Under the pieces are notes generated by a model. The model was not told the DNA's origin, did no database searches, and saw nothing but the letters and a program-made list of their open reading frames with translations. Of a stretch of 64,000 nucleotides of DNA, positions 25,574 through 33,202 are shown piece after piece. A program made the position numbers and the translations under genes. Within the stretch, counting starts at the first letter, position 1, and each line of letters starts with the position of its first letter. The stretch comes from Paraburkholderia polaris. Lineage in GTDB: Bacteria; Pseudomonadota; Gammaproteobacteria; Burkholderiales; Burkholderiaceae. The stretch is from contig NZ_JABBGJ010000019.1 of NCBI RefSeq assembly GCF_012927345.1, positions 1 through 64,000 of the forward strand, read 5' to 3'.

Positions 25574-25852
25574 TCAATTCCAGACGCTGTGCTTGTAGCG
25601 TTTGACCTCGCGCTTCGTCGCCTTGCGGGCCGAAATGATACGGATCACATCCGAACTGCGTTCGACGTACACCACCACACCTACGATGGCGGCCATCCAA
25701 CCTAGTGCGATCCAGCGGTCTTCCCCGTAATCTTCCCGCTGGTCTATCGCCGTCAGCACCGGATGCTCGAACACGTCGATGGCATCTCTAAAGTCGATGC
25801 CATGCCTACGGATGTTGATTTGATTCTTGATTTCGTCCCACTCAAAACGCAC
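25574..25852 (-). CDS. brnT: BrnT family ribonuclease toxin
   Basis: 92 aa from GTG 25852 (reads MRFEWDEIKNQINIRRHGIDFRDAIDVFEHP). This matches the usual BrnT start, and AGG sits 6 nt upstream. An ATG at 25879 adds nine residues and lacks a ribosome site. The conserved features are FEWDEIKNQIN, RRHGIDFRDA, REDYGEDRWIALG, VVVYVERSSDVIRIISARKATKRE. The RISARKATKRE core matches the RelE-like BrnT fold, a ribosome-independent mRNA/tRNA cutting toxin. The palindrome just upstream is probably the BrnA operator. Confidence 0.9.
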   Translation of the reverse strand: MRFEWDEIKNQINIRRHGIDFRDAIDVFEHPVLTAIDQREDYGEDRWIALGWMAAIVGVVVYVERSSDVIRIISARKATKREVKRYKHSVWN

Positions 25853-25860
25853 ACAACACC

Positions 25861-25882
25861 TGTATTGACGTTTGTACATACA
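25861..25882. promoter_or_regulatory. Inverted repeat upstream of brnT, candidate BrnA operator
   Basis: TGTAT at 25861-25865 and ATACA at 25878-25882 form a 5-bp imperfectly spaced inverted repeat beside a TATGAT -10-like box (minus strand, 25882-25887). BrnA proteins autoregulate through such sites. The repeat is short, so the call is tentative. Confidence 0.35.
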
Positions 25883-26052
25883 TCATAGCACGCATGGACG
25901 CGCTATGGCCGCGTGAGCCGCGAGCAGTTTGCAGCGCACGTGAGCATCGGACTGGCTGTCGAAATACCGGTTCCTATTCTGGCCGAACGGCCTACCGTGG
26001 CTAGGACTGTGGTCGGCCACCAAGCACGTTTCGCGTAAGGCTGGGCCGCATC
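25883..26052. other. Intergenic stretch, no recognised gene
   Basis: About 170 bp between the brnTA pair and the TraB/GumN gene. It has no convincing gene on either strand. One plus-strand frame encodes a 45-residue Arg/Val-rich peptide without recognisable similarity. No repeat, terminator or tRNA is seen. It may be a boundary between the core dpp locus and the inserted toxin-antitoxin pair. Confidence 0.5.
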
Positions 26053-27204
26053 TCACCCCGCATCCACCACGAACCCGTGCTGCCGCAAAAGCTGCAGCAC
26101 ACCCTTGCGGCCGCCCAGATGCAATGCGCCGATCGCCACGAACACTGGCTTGTTCGGCCCGGCGATCAGCAGCATCCGCGACACGAAGCGTCGGTTGCGT
26201 TCGTACACGATCCTGTTGTCGATCGAAGCGGAGATGCGCTTGTCGCGCGCCAGCTTTTCGGACTTCGCCGCCTGCCAGGCCGCAATCGCATCGGCATCCC
26301 CCACCCGCCACAGTCGGTGCAACGTCTTCACATCGTCGACGTTTTCCGCGGGCGTCTGCACCAGGTCCTGCGCGAGCATTTCGCGCTGCTGCGCGAGCGT
26401 GAGTCCGGTGAACGCGCGCATCTGCTGCGGCAGGGTCTCGAGGCCGACGATCTTGCCGCGCGTCCTGATATACACGTTTTGCAACTGTGCTTCCGTGCCG
26501 TACTCGGTCTGCAAGCCGGCACTCAACGAATCGTAGGTTTCGACCACCAGGGACGCGAGCCACGGCCGCATCTTCTTGATTTCATCCAGCGCCGCGGGAT
26601 TGCCGCGCAGGCGCAAGGCCAGCTTGCGCCACAAAGGCTCGGATAGCAGGCCCGGCAGACAATCACGGCGGCATACGCCGTACTTCGACACGTCGTCTTG
26701 CGAGACCAGCAGTTCGTCGGGTGAGAGCTCGAGCGCCAGCGTCGGCGAGGCCGCCAGTGCGCCAAGGATCGGCGCGCGGAACGGTTGCCCGGACGGATAG
26801 TCGGCGGGGTCGCCGACGTGCAACGTACCGAGCACGTAGATGGTCGTGGTGCCGCGTGTCGCGACATAGAACGGCATGCGCGCAGGCTGCGCGCGCACCG
26901 GGCCGCTCGCCGTAGTGCCCGGCGTGGAAGGTGGCGGATTGAAGCCCGGCAAGGTGGCGCGTGGCGGCGCCGGCAGATTGGGCACCGGCATCGCCGGCCG
27001 ACCCGCCTGAGCGGGCGTATTGGCGGCCGCCCCAGCGGCGTGCGCGACGCCGATCGGCCCCGCGCCCAGGTGAAAAACAGAACAAACGCCGAGGAGCGCA
27101 GCACCGGTCAGTGCACGCACTCCCCAGCGCCGCGCGAAAGCAGCGCGGCGGCCACCATCACGCGAGCGGCGCGTAAGACGACGCGCCGCCACTGCATCAG
27201 GCAT
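26053..27204 (-). CDS. TraB/GumN family protein, exported
   Basis: 383 aa from ATG 27204 (MPDAVAARRLTRRSR); it overlaps the dppF stop by 8 nt, suggesting translational coupling. An opening at 27252 lies inside dppF. The N-terminus is Arg-rich, then a hydrophobic signal (LTGAALLGVCSVFHLGAGPIGVAHA), then a Pro/Ala linker. The TraB domain shows the GTLHVG motif (metal-site His), LALELSPDELLVSQ, ETLPQQM and the C-terminal VFVAIGALHLGG. The family is thought to include metalloproteins of the Tiki/TraB fold that may cleave peptides. Substrate unknown. Fusion to the end of a peptide-import operon is noteworthy. Confidence 0.85.
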   Translation of the reverse strand: MPDAVAARRLTRRSRDGGRRAAFARRWGVRALTGAALLGVCSVFHLGAGPIGVAHAAGAAANTPAQAGRPAMPVPNLPAPPRATLPGFNPPPSTPGTTASGPVRAQPARMPFYVATRGTTTIYVLGTLHVGDPADYPSGQPFRAPILGALAASPTLALELSPDELLVSQDDVSKYGVCRRDCLPGLLSEPLWRKLALRLRGNPAALDEIKKMRPWLASLVVETYDSLSAGLQTEYGTEAQLQNVYIRTRGKIVGLETLPQQMRAFTGLTLAQQREMLAQDLVQTPAENVDDVKTLHRLWRVGDADAIAAWQAAKSEKLARDKRISASIDNRIVYERNRRFVSRMLLIAGPNKPVFVAIGALHLGGRKGVLQLLRQHGFVVDAG

Positions 27205-28216
27205 CCACGTCCCCCACCTCCTCGGCGCGGTGACACGATACCTGACGGCCATCCACTTCGCGCAACTTCGGCTCTTCGCTGCGGCACCGGTCGATCACGT
27301 ACGGGCAGCGCTGATGGAACGTACAGCCCGGCGGCGGATTCAGCGGCGACGGCATTTCACCTTGCAGCTTGATCTTGATGGTGCGATCAGCTTCGAAGAT
27401 CGAAGGCGTTGCCGACATCAGCGCACGCGTGTACGGATGACGCGGATTCGAGAAAATCCGCTTCTTGTCGCCGAGCTCCGCCACGCCACCGAAGTACATC
27501 ACCATTACATCGTCGGCGATGTGCTCCACCACCGACAGGTTGTGCGAGATGAACACGTAGCTCGTCTTGAACTGCTCCTGCAGATCCATGAACAGATTGA
27601 GAATCTGCGCCTGGATCGACACGTCGAGCGCGGACACCGGTTCATCGGCGACCACGATCTGCGGATCGAGGATCATCGCGCGCGCAATCGCCACGCGCTG
27701 ACGCTGACCGCCCGAGAACATGTGCGGATAGCGCTTTGCATGCTCCGGACGCAGGCCGACAGTGCGCATCATCTGCGCGATCCGTTCGGCGCGTTCGGTC
27801 GTACTCAGTTGCGTGTTAATCGCGAGCGGTTCACCGAGCGTCTGCTCGACGGTCTTACGCGGATTCAGCGAAGCAAACGGATTCTGAAACACCATCTGCA
27901 CGCGCCGCCGTAGCGCGGCGATCTTCGCGTGATCGGCGCCGGCCACGTCTTCACCGTCGATCAACAGGCGGCCCGCGCTGGGCGCTTCAATCATGGTCAG
28001 TTGCCGTGCGAGGGTGGATTTTCCGCAACCGGATTCACCCACCACCGCCAGGGTCTTGCCGCGTTCGAGCGCAAACGACACGCCGTTCAGCGCCTTGACC
28101 GTGCCCTGGCTGAACATGCCGCGCTTCACCGTGTAGTAACGCGCAAGCTTGTCGGCAACCAGCACGTGATCGCCCGCATGGTCCGACTGGCGCCGCGGTT
28201 CGAATACTGCGTTCAT
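27197..28216 (-). CDS. dppF: Dipeptide ABC transporter ATP-binding protein DppF
   Basis: 339 aa. Walker A is GESGCGKST, the signature motif is FSGGQRQR, Walker B is IVVADEP, and the H-loop is ISHNLSV. The C-terminal oligopeptide/dipeptide extension CTFHQRCPYVIDRCRSEEP holds the cysteines that bind a 4Fe-4S cluster in relatives. It is the second ATPase of the importer and works with DppD. It overlaps dppD by 4 nt (ATGA) and TraB by 8 nt. Confidence 0.96.
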   Translation of the reverse strand: MNAVFEPRRQSDHAGDHVLVADKLARYYTVKRGMFSQGTVKALNGVSFALERGKTLAVVGESGCGKSTLARQLTMIEAPSAGRLLIDGEDVAGADHAKIAALRRRVQMVFQNPFASLNPRKTVEQTLGEPLAINTQLSTTERAERIAQMMRTVGLRPEHAKRYPHMFSGGQRQRVAIARAMILDPQIVVADEPVSALDVSIQAQILNLFMDLQEQFKTSYVFISHNLSVVEHIADDVMVMYFGGVAELGDKKRIFSNPRHPYTRALMSATPSIFEADRTIKIKLQGEMPSPLNPPPGCTFHQRCPYVIDRCRSEEPKLREVDGRQVSCHRAEEVGDVDA

Positions 28217-29298
28217 CGTGCGCCTCCATGTGTGTGAACGTTGGCGTCGCCGCTCAGGTTCAGCGGTTTGATGCAGCGCACGCGCGCCACTTCAGCGTGA
28301 CCTTGCATGGGCGCCAGTGCTGGGCGCGCTTTCATGCAGTCGTCGACCACGTATTTGCAGCGCGGTGCGAAGAGACACCCTTTGGGCCGGTCGTCGCGCC
28401 CCGGCACCATGCCCGGCAGTGCAGCGAGCCGCACCGCTCCGACATTGTGCTCAGGAATCGCCGCTAGCAACGCCTCCGTGTACGGATGATGCGGCGCGGC
28501 GAAGATGTCCGGCACGCGGTTGGTTTCAATCACTTCGCCAGCGTACATGACCGCCACGCGCTGCGCGACCTCGGACACCACCGCCAGATCGTGCGAGATC
28601 AGCACGAGCGCCATGCCGCGTTCCTTCTGCAGCTTGATCAGCAGCTCCATGATCTGCGCCTGGATCGTCACGTCGAGCGCGGTGGTCGGTTCGTCGGCAA
28701 TCAGCAGCTTCGGGTTGCAGGCGATCGCCATCGCGATCATTACGCGCTGGTTCATGCCGCCCGACATCTGATGCGGGAACGACGTGATGCGGCTCTTCGC
28801 GTCCGGAATACCGACCTGGTCGAGCAACTCCAGCGCGCGCTTGTCCAAAGCGCTGCCGCGCAGGCCTTCGTGCAGCTTCAGCACTTCCTTGATCTGATAG
28901 CCGACCGTGTAGCTCGGATTCAGACTGGTGAGCGCGTCCTGGAACACCATCGCGATGTCTTTGCCGATGATCTTGCGGCGCTCTCTTGCCGATGCCTTCA
29001 GCAAATTCTTGCCGTTGAAGGTGATCTCATCCGCGGTGACTATGCCCGGCGCGTCGATCAGGCCCATCAGCGCCATCATCGTCACGCTCTTGCCCGAACC
29101 CGATTCGCCGACCACGCCGATCACTTCGCCCGGCGCGACATCGAGGTTAATCCGATCGACAGCGGGCAGGCCGTTGAAGTTCACCGCGAGATTGCGGATG
29201 GTCAATAAGGTGCTGTCAGTACGCGCACGGCCGCCCGAAACGTGCTGACCCGCCCCTTCGGGGGGCAGCGAATGTTGTGAGCGTGGGGATTGTTCCAT
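28213..29298 (-). CDS. dppD: Dipeptide ABC transporter ATP-binding protein DppD
   Basis: 361 aa with Walker A GESGSGKSV, signature MSGGMNQR, Walker B LLIADEPTTALD and the C-terminal CLFAPRCKYVVDDCMKARP extension. The first 30 residues (MEQSPRSQHSLPPEGAGQHVSGGRARTDST) are not ABC-like and resemble translated Burkholderia intergenic hairpin DNA; the domain proper begins at LLTIRNLAVNF. The ATG follows the dppC stop by 1 nt, which favours this start despite the odd leader. It energises dipeptide uptake together with DppF. Confidence 0.95.
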   Translation of the reverse strand: MEQSPRSQHSLPPEGAGQHVSGGRARTDSTLLTIRNLAVNFNGLPAVDRINLDVAPGEVIGVVGESGSGKSVTMMALMGLIDAPGIVTADEITFNGKNLLKASARERRKIIGKDIAMVFQDALTSLNPSYTVGYQIKEVLKLHEGLRGSALDKRALELLDQVGIPDAKSRITSFPHQMSGGMNQRVMIAMAIACNPKLLIADEPTTALDVTIQAQIMELLIKLQKERGMALVLISHDLAVVSEVAQRVAVMYAGEVIETNRVPDIFAAPHHPYTEALLAAIPEHNVGAVRLAALPGMVPGRDDRPKGCLFAPRCKYVVDDCMKARPALAPMQGHAEVARVRCIKPLNLSGDANVHTHGGAR

Positions 29299-29299
29299 G

Positions 29300-30217
29300 T
29301 CAGGCCATCCGTTTCAGTTTGGGATCGAGTGCGTCGCGCAGCCCGTCGCCGAGCAGATTGATCGCGAGCACAGAGATCAGGATGGAGAGACCCGGCATCG
29401 TGACGATCCACCAGGCGCTGTCGATATAGTCACGCGCCGAGGCCAGCATCGCGCCCCACTCCGCCGACGGCGGCTGCACGCCGAGACCGAGGAAGCCGAG
29501 CGCCGCGGCATCGAGAATCGCCGACGAAAAGCCCAACGTAGCCTGCACGATCAACGGTGCGGTGCAGTTAGGCAGCACTTGCGAAAACATCAAGCGCAGC
29601 GTACTCGCGCCAGCAACGCGCGAAGCCGTCACATACTCTTTCTGCAATTCGCCTTGTGCTGAAGCCCGCGTCAAACGCACATAGCCCGGCAACGCGACGA
29701 TCGCAATCGCCAGCATCGTGTTGACAAGACCCGGACCGATGATCGCGACCACCGCAACTGCGAGCAGCAGCGAGGGCAGTGCGAGCAGCACGTCCATGAT
29801 GCGCATGATCGGCGTGTCGGCCCATTTCTCGAAGAACGCCGCGATCAAACCGAGCACGATGCCCGGAATCAGCGCGAGCACCACCGAAACGAAGCCGATC
29901 CAGAACGACAACCGTGCGCCGTACATCAACCGCGAGAGGATGTCGCGGCCTGCTTCGTCGGTGCCGAGAATGAACTTCCAGTTGCCGCCGTCGAGCCATG
30001 CGGGCGGAATCTTCACCGAATCGCGATACTGTTCGATCGGACTATGCGGCGCGATCAACGGCGCGAAGATCGCGATGAAGACCAACACCAGCACGACGAT
30101 GCCGGCGCCAACCGCACCACGGTTACGTGAGAAATTCGCCCAGAATTCACGGGCGGCGATGGCACGGCCGCTGGGCGGTGTCACCGCTGTGGGGACTGTA
30201 TTTTGGATGTCTGCCAT
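29300..30217 (-). CDS. dppC: Dipeptide ABC transporter permease DppC
   Basis: 305 aa. It has about six membrane spans and the EAA loop region (ALPGYVRLTRASAQGELQKEYVTASRVAGAS) that contacts the ATPases. It starts with a long N-terminal cytoplasmic part (REFWANFSRNRGAVGAG). The segment LGTDEAGRDILSRLMYGAR is a hallmark of DppC/OppC. It is 7 nt after dppB and just before dppD, so fully in the operon. Confidence 0.96.
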   Translation of the reverse strand: MADIQNTVPTAVTPPSGRAIAAREFWANFSRNRGAVGAGIVVLVLVFIAIFAPLIAPHSPIEQYRDSVKIPPAWLDGGNWKFILGTDEAGRDILSRLMYGARLSFWIGFVSVVLALIPGIVLGLIAAFFEKWADTPIMRIMDVLLALPSLLLAVAVVAIIGPGLVNTMLAIAIVALPGYVRLTRASAQGELQKEYVTASRVAGASTLRLMFSQVLPNCTAPLIVQATLGFSSAILDAAALGFLGLGVQPPSAEWGAMLASARDYIDSAWWIVTMPGLSILISVLAINLLGDGLRDALDPKLKRMA

Positions 30218-30224
30218 TTTCAGC

Positions 30225-31235
30225 TTACCTCGTATGGCGAATGCGCGGATTCAGCACGCCGTACAACAGATCGACGACGAGGTTCACGACGATCACCAGC
30301 GTAGCGATCATCAGGATACCGCCCTGCACCACCGGATAGTCGCGCCGGCCGATCGCGTCGATCAGCCACTTGCCGATACCCGGCCACGAAAACAGCGTCT
30401 CGGTCAGCACCGCGCCGGCCAGCAACGTGCCGACCTGCAAGCCGATCACGGTCACGACCGGAATCAGCGCGTTACGCAATGCATGCACGACGATCACGCG
30501 CGCAGGCGACAAGCCCTTCGCACGCGCCGTGCGGATGTAGTCCTCGCGCAGAACTTCGAGCATCGACGAACGCGTCATCCGCGCGACCACCGCCAGCGGA
30601 ATCGTACCGAGCACAATGGCCGGCAGAATCAGATGGCTCAGCGCGGATTTGAACGCGCCTTCGTCGGTGGACATCATCGCGTCGATCAGCATGAAGCCGG
30701 TCACGTGCGGAATGTCGTATTCGACCGCGATGCGGCCTGAAACCGGCGTCCAGCCGAGCTTCACGGAAAACACCATGATGAGGATCAAGCCCCACCAGAA
30801 GATCGGCATCGAGTAGCCGGTCAAGGCCGTGCCCATCACGCCGTGATCAACCACCGTGCCGCGCCTGAGCGCTGCGAACACGCCCGCCGGCAAGCCGACG
30901 ATCAGCGCGAACAGCATCGCGCAGAACCCCAGTTCAACGGTGGCGGGAAAACGTGCGAGGAATTCGCCCATCACGCTGGTATTGGTGATGATCGAGGTGC
31001 CGAGGTCGCCGTGCACAGCGCGGCCAACATAGTGGACGTACTGCATCGGCAATGACTCGTCGAGTCCGAGGCGATGCAGTGCGGCTGCATGCATCGCCGG
31101 ATCGACGCCGCGCTCGCCCATCATCACTTCGATGGGGTCGCCCGGGATCAGGTGAATCAGCGCAAACGCGAGGATCGTGATGCCGATGAACGTCGGTATC
31201 ACCATGCCGATGCGGCGCAAAACGAAGCGGAACAT
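30225..31235 (-). CDS. dppB: Dipeptide ABC transporter permease DppB
   Basis: 336 aa with six membrane spans. It starts MFRFVLRRIGMVIPTFIGITILAFALIHLIPGDPIEVMMG, the DppB/OppB hallmark, and has the EAA-type sequence ARMTRSSMLEVLREDYIRTARAKGLSPARVI. It forms the inner-membrane channel with DppC. It starts about 130 nt after dppA, behind a terminator-like hairpin that may reduce expression of membrane genes relative to the binding protein. Confidence 0.96.
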   Translation of the reverse strand: MFRFVLRRIGMVIPTFIGITILAFALIHLIPGDPIEVMMGERGVDPAMHAAALHRLGLDESLPMQYVHYVGRAVHGDLGTSIITNTSVMGEFLARFPATVELGFCAMLFALIVGLPAGVFAALRRGTVVDHGVMGTALTGYSMPIFWWGLILIMVFSVKLGWTPVSGRIAVEYDIPHVTGFMLIDAMMSTDEGAFKSALSHLILPAIVLGTIPLAVVARMTRSSMLEVLREDYIRTARAKGLSPARVIVVHALRNALIPVVTVIGLQVGTLLAGAVLTETLFSWPGIGKWLIDAIGRRDYPVVQGGILMIATLVIVVNLVVDLLYGVLNPRIRHTR

Positions 31236-31260
31236 GGTTCGTCCCTATGGTCTTGATGAA

Positions 31261-31305
31261 GAAAAAACGCAACCGGCGACGAGGGCTTGTGACCCCGGTC
31301 GCCGG
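31261..31305 (-). terminator. Hairpin with T tract between dppA and dppB
   Basis: On the minus strand CCGGCGAC and GTCGCCGG form an 8-bp stem with a 17-nt loop, then TTGCGTTTTTTC. It is 60 nt after the dppA stop. It is likely a partial terminator that sets a high ratio of binding protein to permease, as in many ABC operons. Confidence 0.65.
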
Positions 31306-31367
31306 ACCATTTCGACCAGTTTTCTAACCGTGCGAAAAGCTACTGCGTAAGCTTGACTGTATTACTT

Positions 31368-32996
31368 TTACTTGACGCTGACGCCGTCGAAGCGCGCATA
31401 ACCGAGCGGCTCGATACGCATGTCGACCACCTTCTTGCTGACAGGCTGGTACACAGTCGAGTGAGCGATCGGCGAGAACGGCAGTTGCTGCGCGAAGATC
31501 TGCTGCGCCTGCATGTACGCCGTCGTGCGTGCGCCCTGATCGGACGACACACGGCCCTTCTGGATCAGATCGTCGAACGGCTTGTAGCACCACTTCGAGA
31601 AGTTGTTGCCATTCACCGCTTCGCAGCCGAGCAGCGTACCGAGCCAGTTGTCCGGATCGCCGTTGTCGCCGGTCCAGCCGATCAGCATCGTGTCGTCTTC
31701 ACCGGCGTGAGCGCGCTTGATGTACTCACCCCATTCATACGTGACGATCTTCGCCTTCACGCCGATCTTGGCCCAGTCGGCCTGGATCATTTCCGCCATC
31801 AGACGGGCGTTCGGGTTATACGCACGTTGCACCGGCATCGCCCACAGCGTGATGTCGAAGCCGTTCGGATAACCAGCCTTGGCCAGCAAAGCCTTGGCCT
31901 TGTCCGTATCGTACGATGCGCTCTTCAGGTTCTTGTCGTAAGACCATTGGGTCGGCGGCATCGGATTCGTCGCGGCCTGGCCTGCGCCTTGATACACCGA
32001 CTCGATGATCGCCTTCTTGTTGATCGCCATGTCGAGCGCCTGACGCACTTCGACCTTGTCGACCGGCTTGTGCGTCACGTTGTACGCGAGGTAGCCAAGG
32101 TTGAAGCCCGGTTGCGACGGCATGTCGATGTTCGCTTCAGCCTTCAGCGGCGCGATGTCGGCCGGACGCGGATAGCTCATCACCTGACATTCGTCGCGCT
32201 TGATCTTCTGCACGCGCACACCGGCGTCCGGCGTGATCGAGAAGATCAGCTTCGAGATCTTCACTGCGTTCGGCTTCCAGTAATCCGGATTGCCGTCGAA
32301 GCGGATCGTCGCGTCCTTCGTATAGCTGCGGAAGATGAACGGGCCCGTGCCGACCGGATACTGGTTGATATCGGCAGCTTTGCCGGCCTTCAGCAGCTGG
32401 TCCGCGTATTCACCCGAGAGGATCGACGCGTATTCCATCGCCAGATTCTGGATGAACGGTGCGTTGACTTCCTTCAGCGTGAACTTGACCGTGTACGGGT
32501 CGACCTTTTCGACGCCGGTGATCAGCTTGTCGAGGCCCATGTCCGTGAAGTACGGGAATTGGACCGGGTAAGCCTTACGGAACGGCTGGTTCGTGTCCAG
32601 CATGCGCTGGAACGTGAACACGACGTCGTCCGCGTTGAATTCGCGCGTCGGCTTGAAGAACGAGGTGGTCTGGAACTTCACGCCGTGGCGCAAATGGAAC
32701 GTGTAGGTCTTGCCGTCCGGCGAGACGTCCCACTTTTCTGCCAGGCCCGGCTCGACTTTCGTGCCGCCGCGTTCGAATTCGACGAGGCGGTTATAAACGG
32801 TGAACGTGTTGGCCGTGAAGTCGACGCCAGTCGTGTACTGGGCCGGGTCGAAACCCGCTGGACTGCCTTCTGAGCAGTAAACGAGTGTTTTGTTCGGAAT
32901 CTCGGCGTGGGCGCTCGTAGCGCCCAGCATCGATGCCGCTGCAGCTGCGACGAGCGTGGTAACACGCGCGGCGCGCAACAGGTTGTTTTGCTTCAT
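31368..32996 (-). CDS. dppA: Dipeptide ABC transporter substrate-binding protein (copy 1)
   Basis: 542 aa with a signal peptide (MKQNNLLRAARVTTLVAAAAASMLGATSAHA). The mature sequence, KTLVYCSEGSPAGFDPAQYTTG with the Asp/Tyr ligand region, NPDYWKPNAVKISKLIFSITPDAGVRVQKIKRDECQVM and RAYNPNARLMAEMIQADWAKIGVK, belongs to SBP family 5. It binds dipeptides (or haem, in some relatives) in the periplasm. A close paralogue lies directly upstream. It has its own good promoter at 33039-33068. Confidence 0.96.
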   Translation of the reverse strand: MKQNNLLRAARVTTLVAAAAASMLGATSAHAEIPNKTLVYCSEGSPAGFDPAQYTTGVDFTANTFTVYNRLVEFERGGTKVEPGLAEKWDVSPDGKTYTFHLRHGVKFQTTSFFKPTREFNADDVVFTFQRMLDTNQPFRKAYPVQFPYFTDMGLDKLITGVEKVDPYTVKFTLKEVNAPFIQNLAMEYASILSGEYADQLLKAGKAADINQYPVGTGPFIFRSYTKDATIRFDGNPDYWKPNAVKISKLIFSITPDAGVRVQKIKRDECQVMSYPRPADIAPLKAEANIDMPSQPGFNLGYLAYNVTHKPVDKVEVRQALDMAINKKAIIESVYQGAGQAATNPMPPTQWSYDKNLKSASYDTDKAKALLAKAGYPNGFDITLWAMPVQRAYNPNARLMAEMIQADWAKIGVKAKIVTYEWGEYIKRAHAGEDDTMLIGWTGDNGDPDNWLGTLLGCEAVNGNNFSKWCYKPFDDLIQKGRVSSDQGARTTAYMQAQQIFAQQLPFSPIAHSTVYQPVSKKVVDMRIEPLGYARFDGVSVK

Positions 32997-33038
32997 GTTT
33001 CCTCCAGGTTCGGGGCCGGCTTCCGCCGGCGTAGCGCG

Positions 33039-33068
33039 ATATTACTTGAGCTTGGCTCGCACCAACAA
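33039..33068 (-). promoter_or_regulatory. Candidate sigma-70 promoter of dppA
   Basis: On the minus strand TTGTTG and TAATAT are 18 nt apart. The -10 box lies 43 nt upstream of the dppA ATG. A short GCCGGC inverted repeat (33015-33030) follows in the leader. Consensus match only. Confidence 0.5.
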
Positions 33069-33202
33069 GCGGAGGAAAATACCCCCGTTGACGATCGGAA
33101 ACAGTTGGGGCATAAGGCCGGCCGCACGCCGGCGCTGGCCGGAACGTGCGGCGCTGGAGGTGGGGGTCAGCAAAAAGTGGCCCACGGGTCGTTACTGGCC
33201 GG

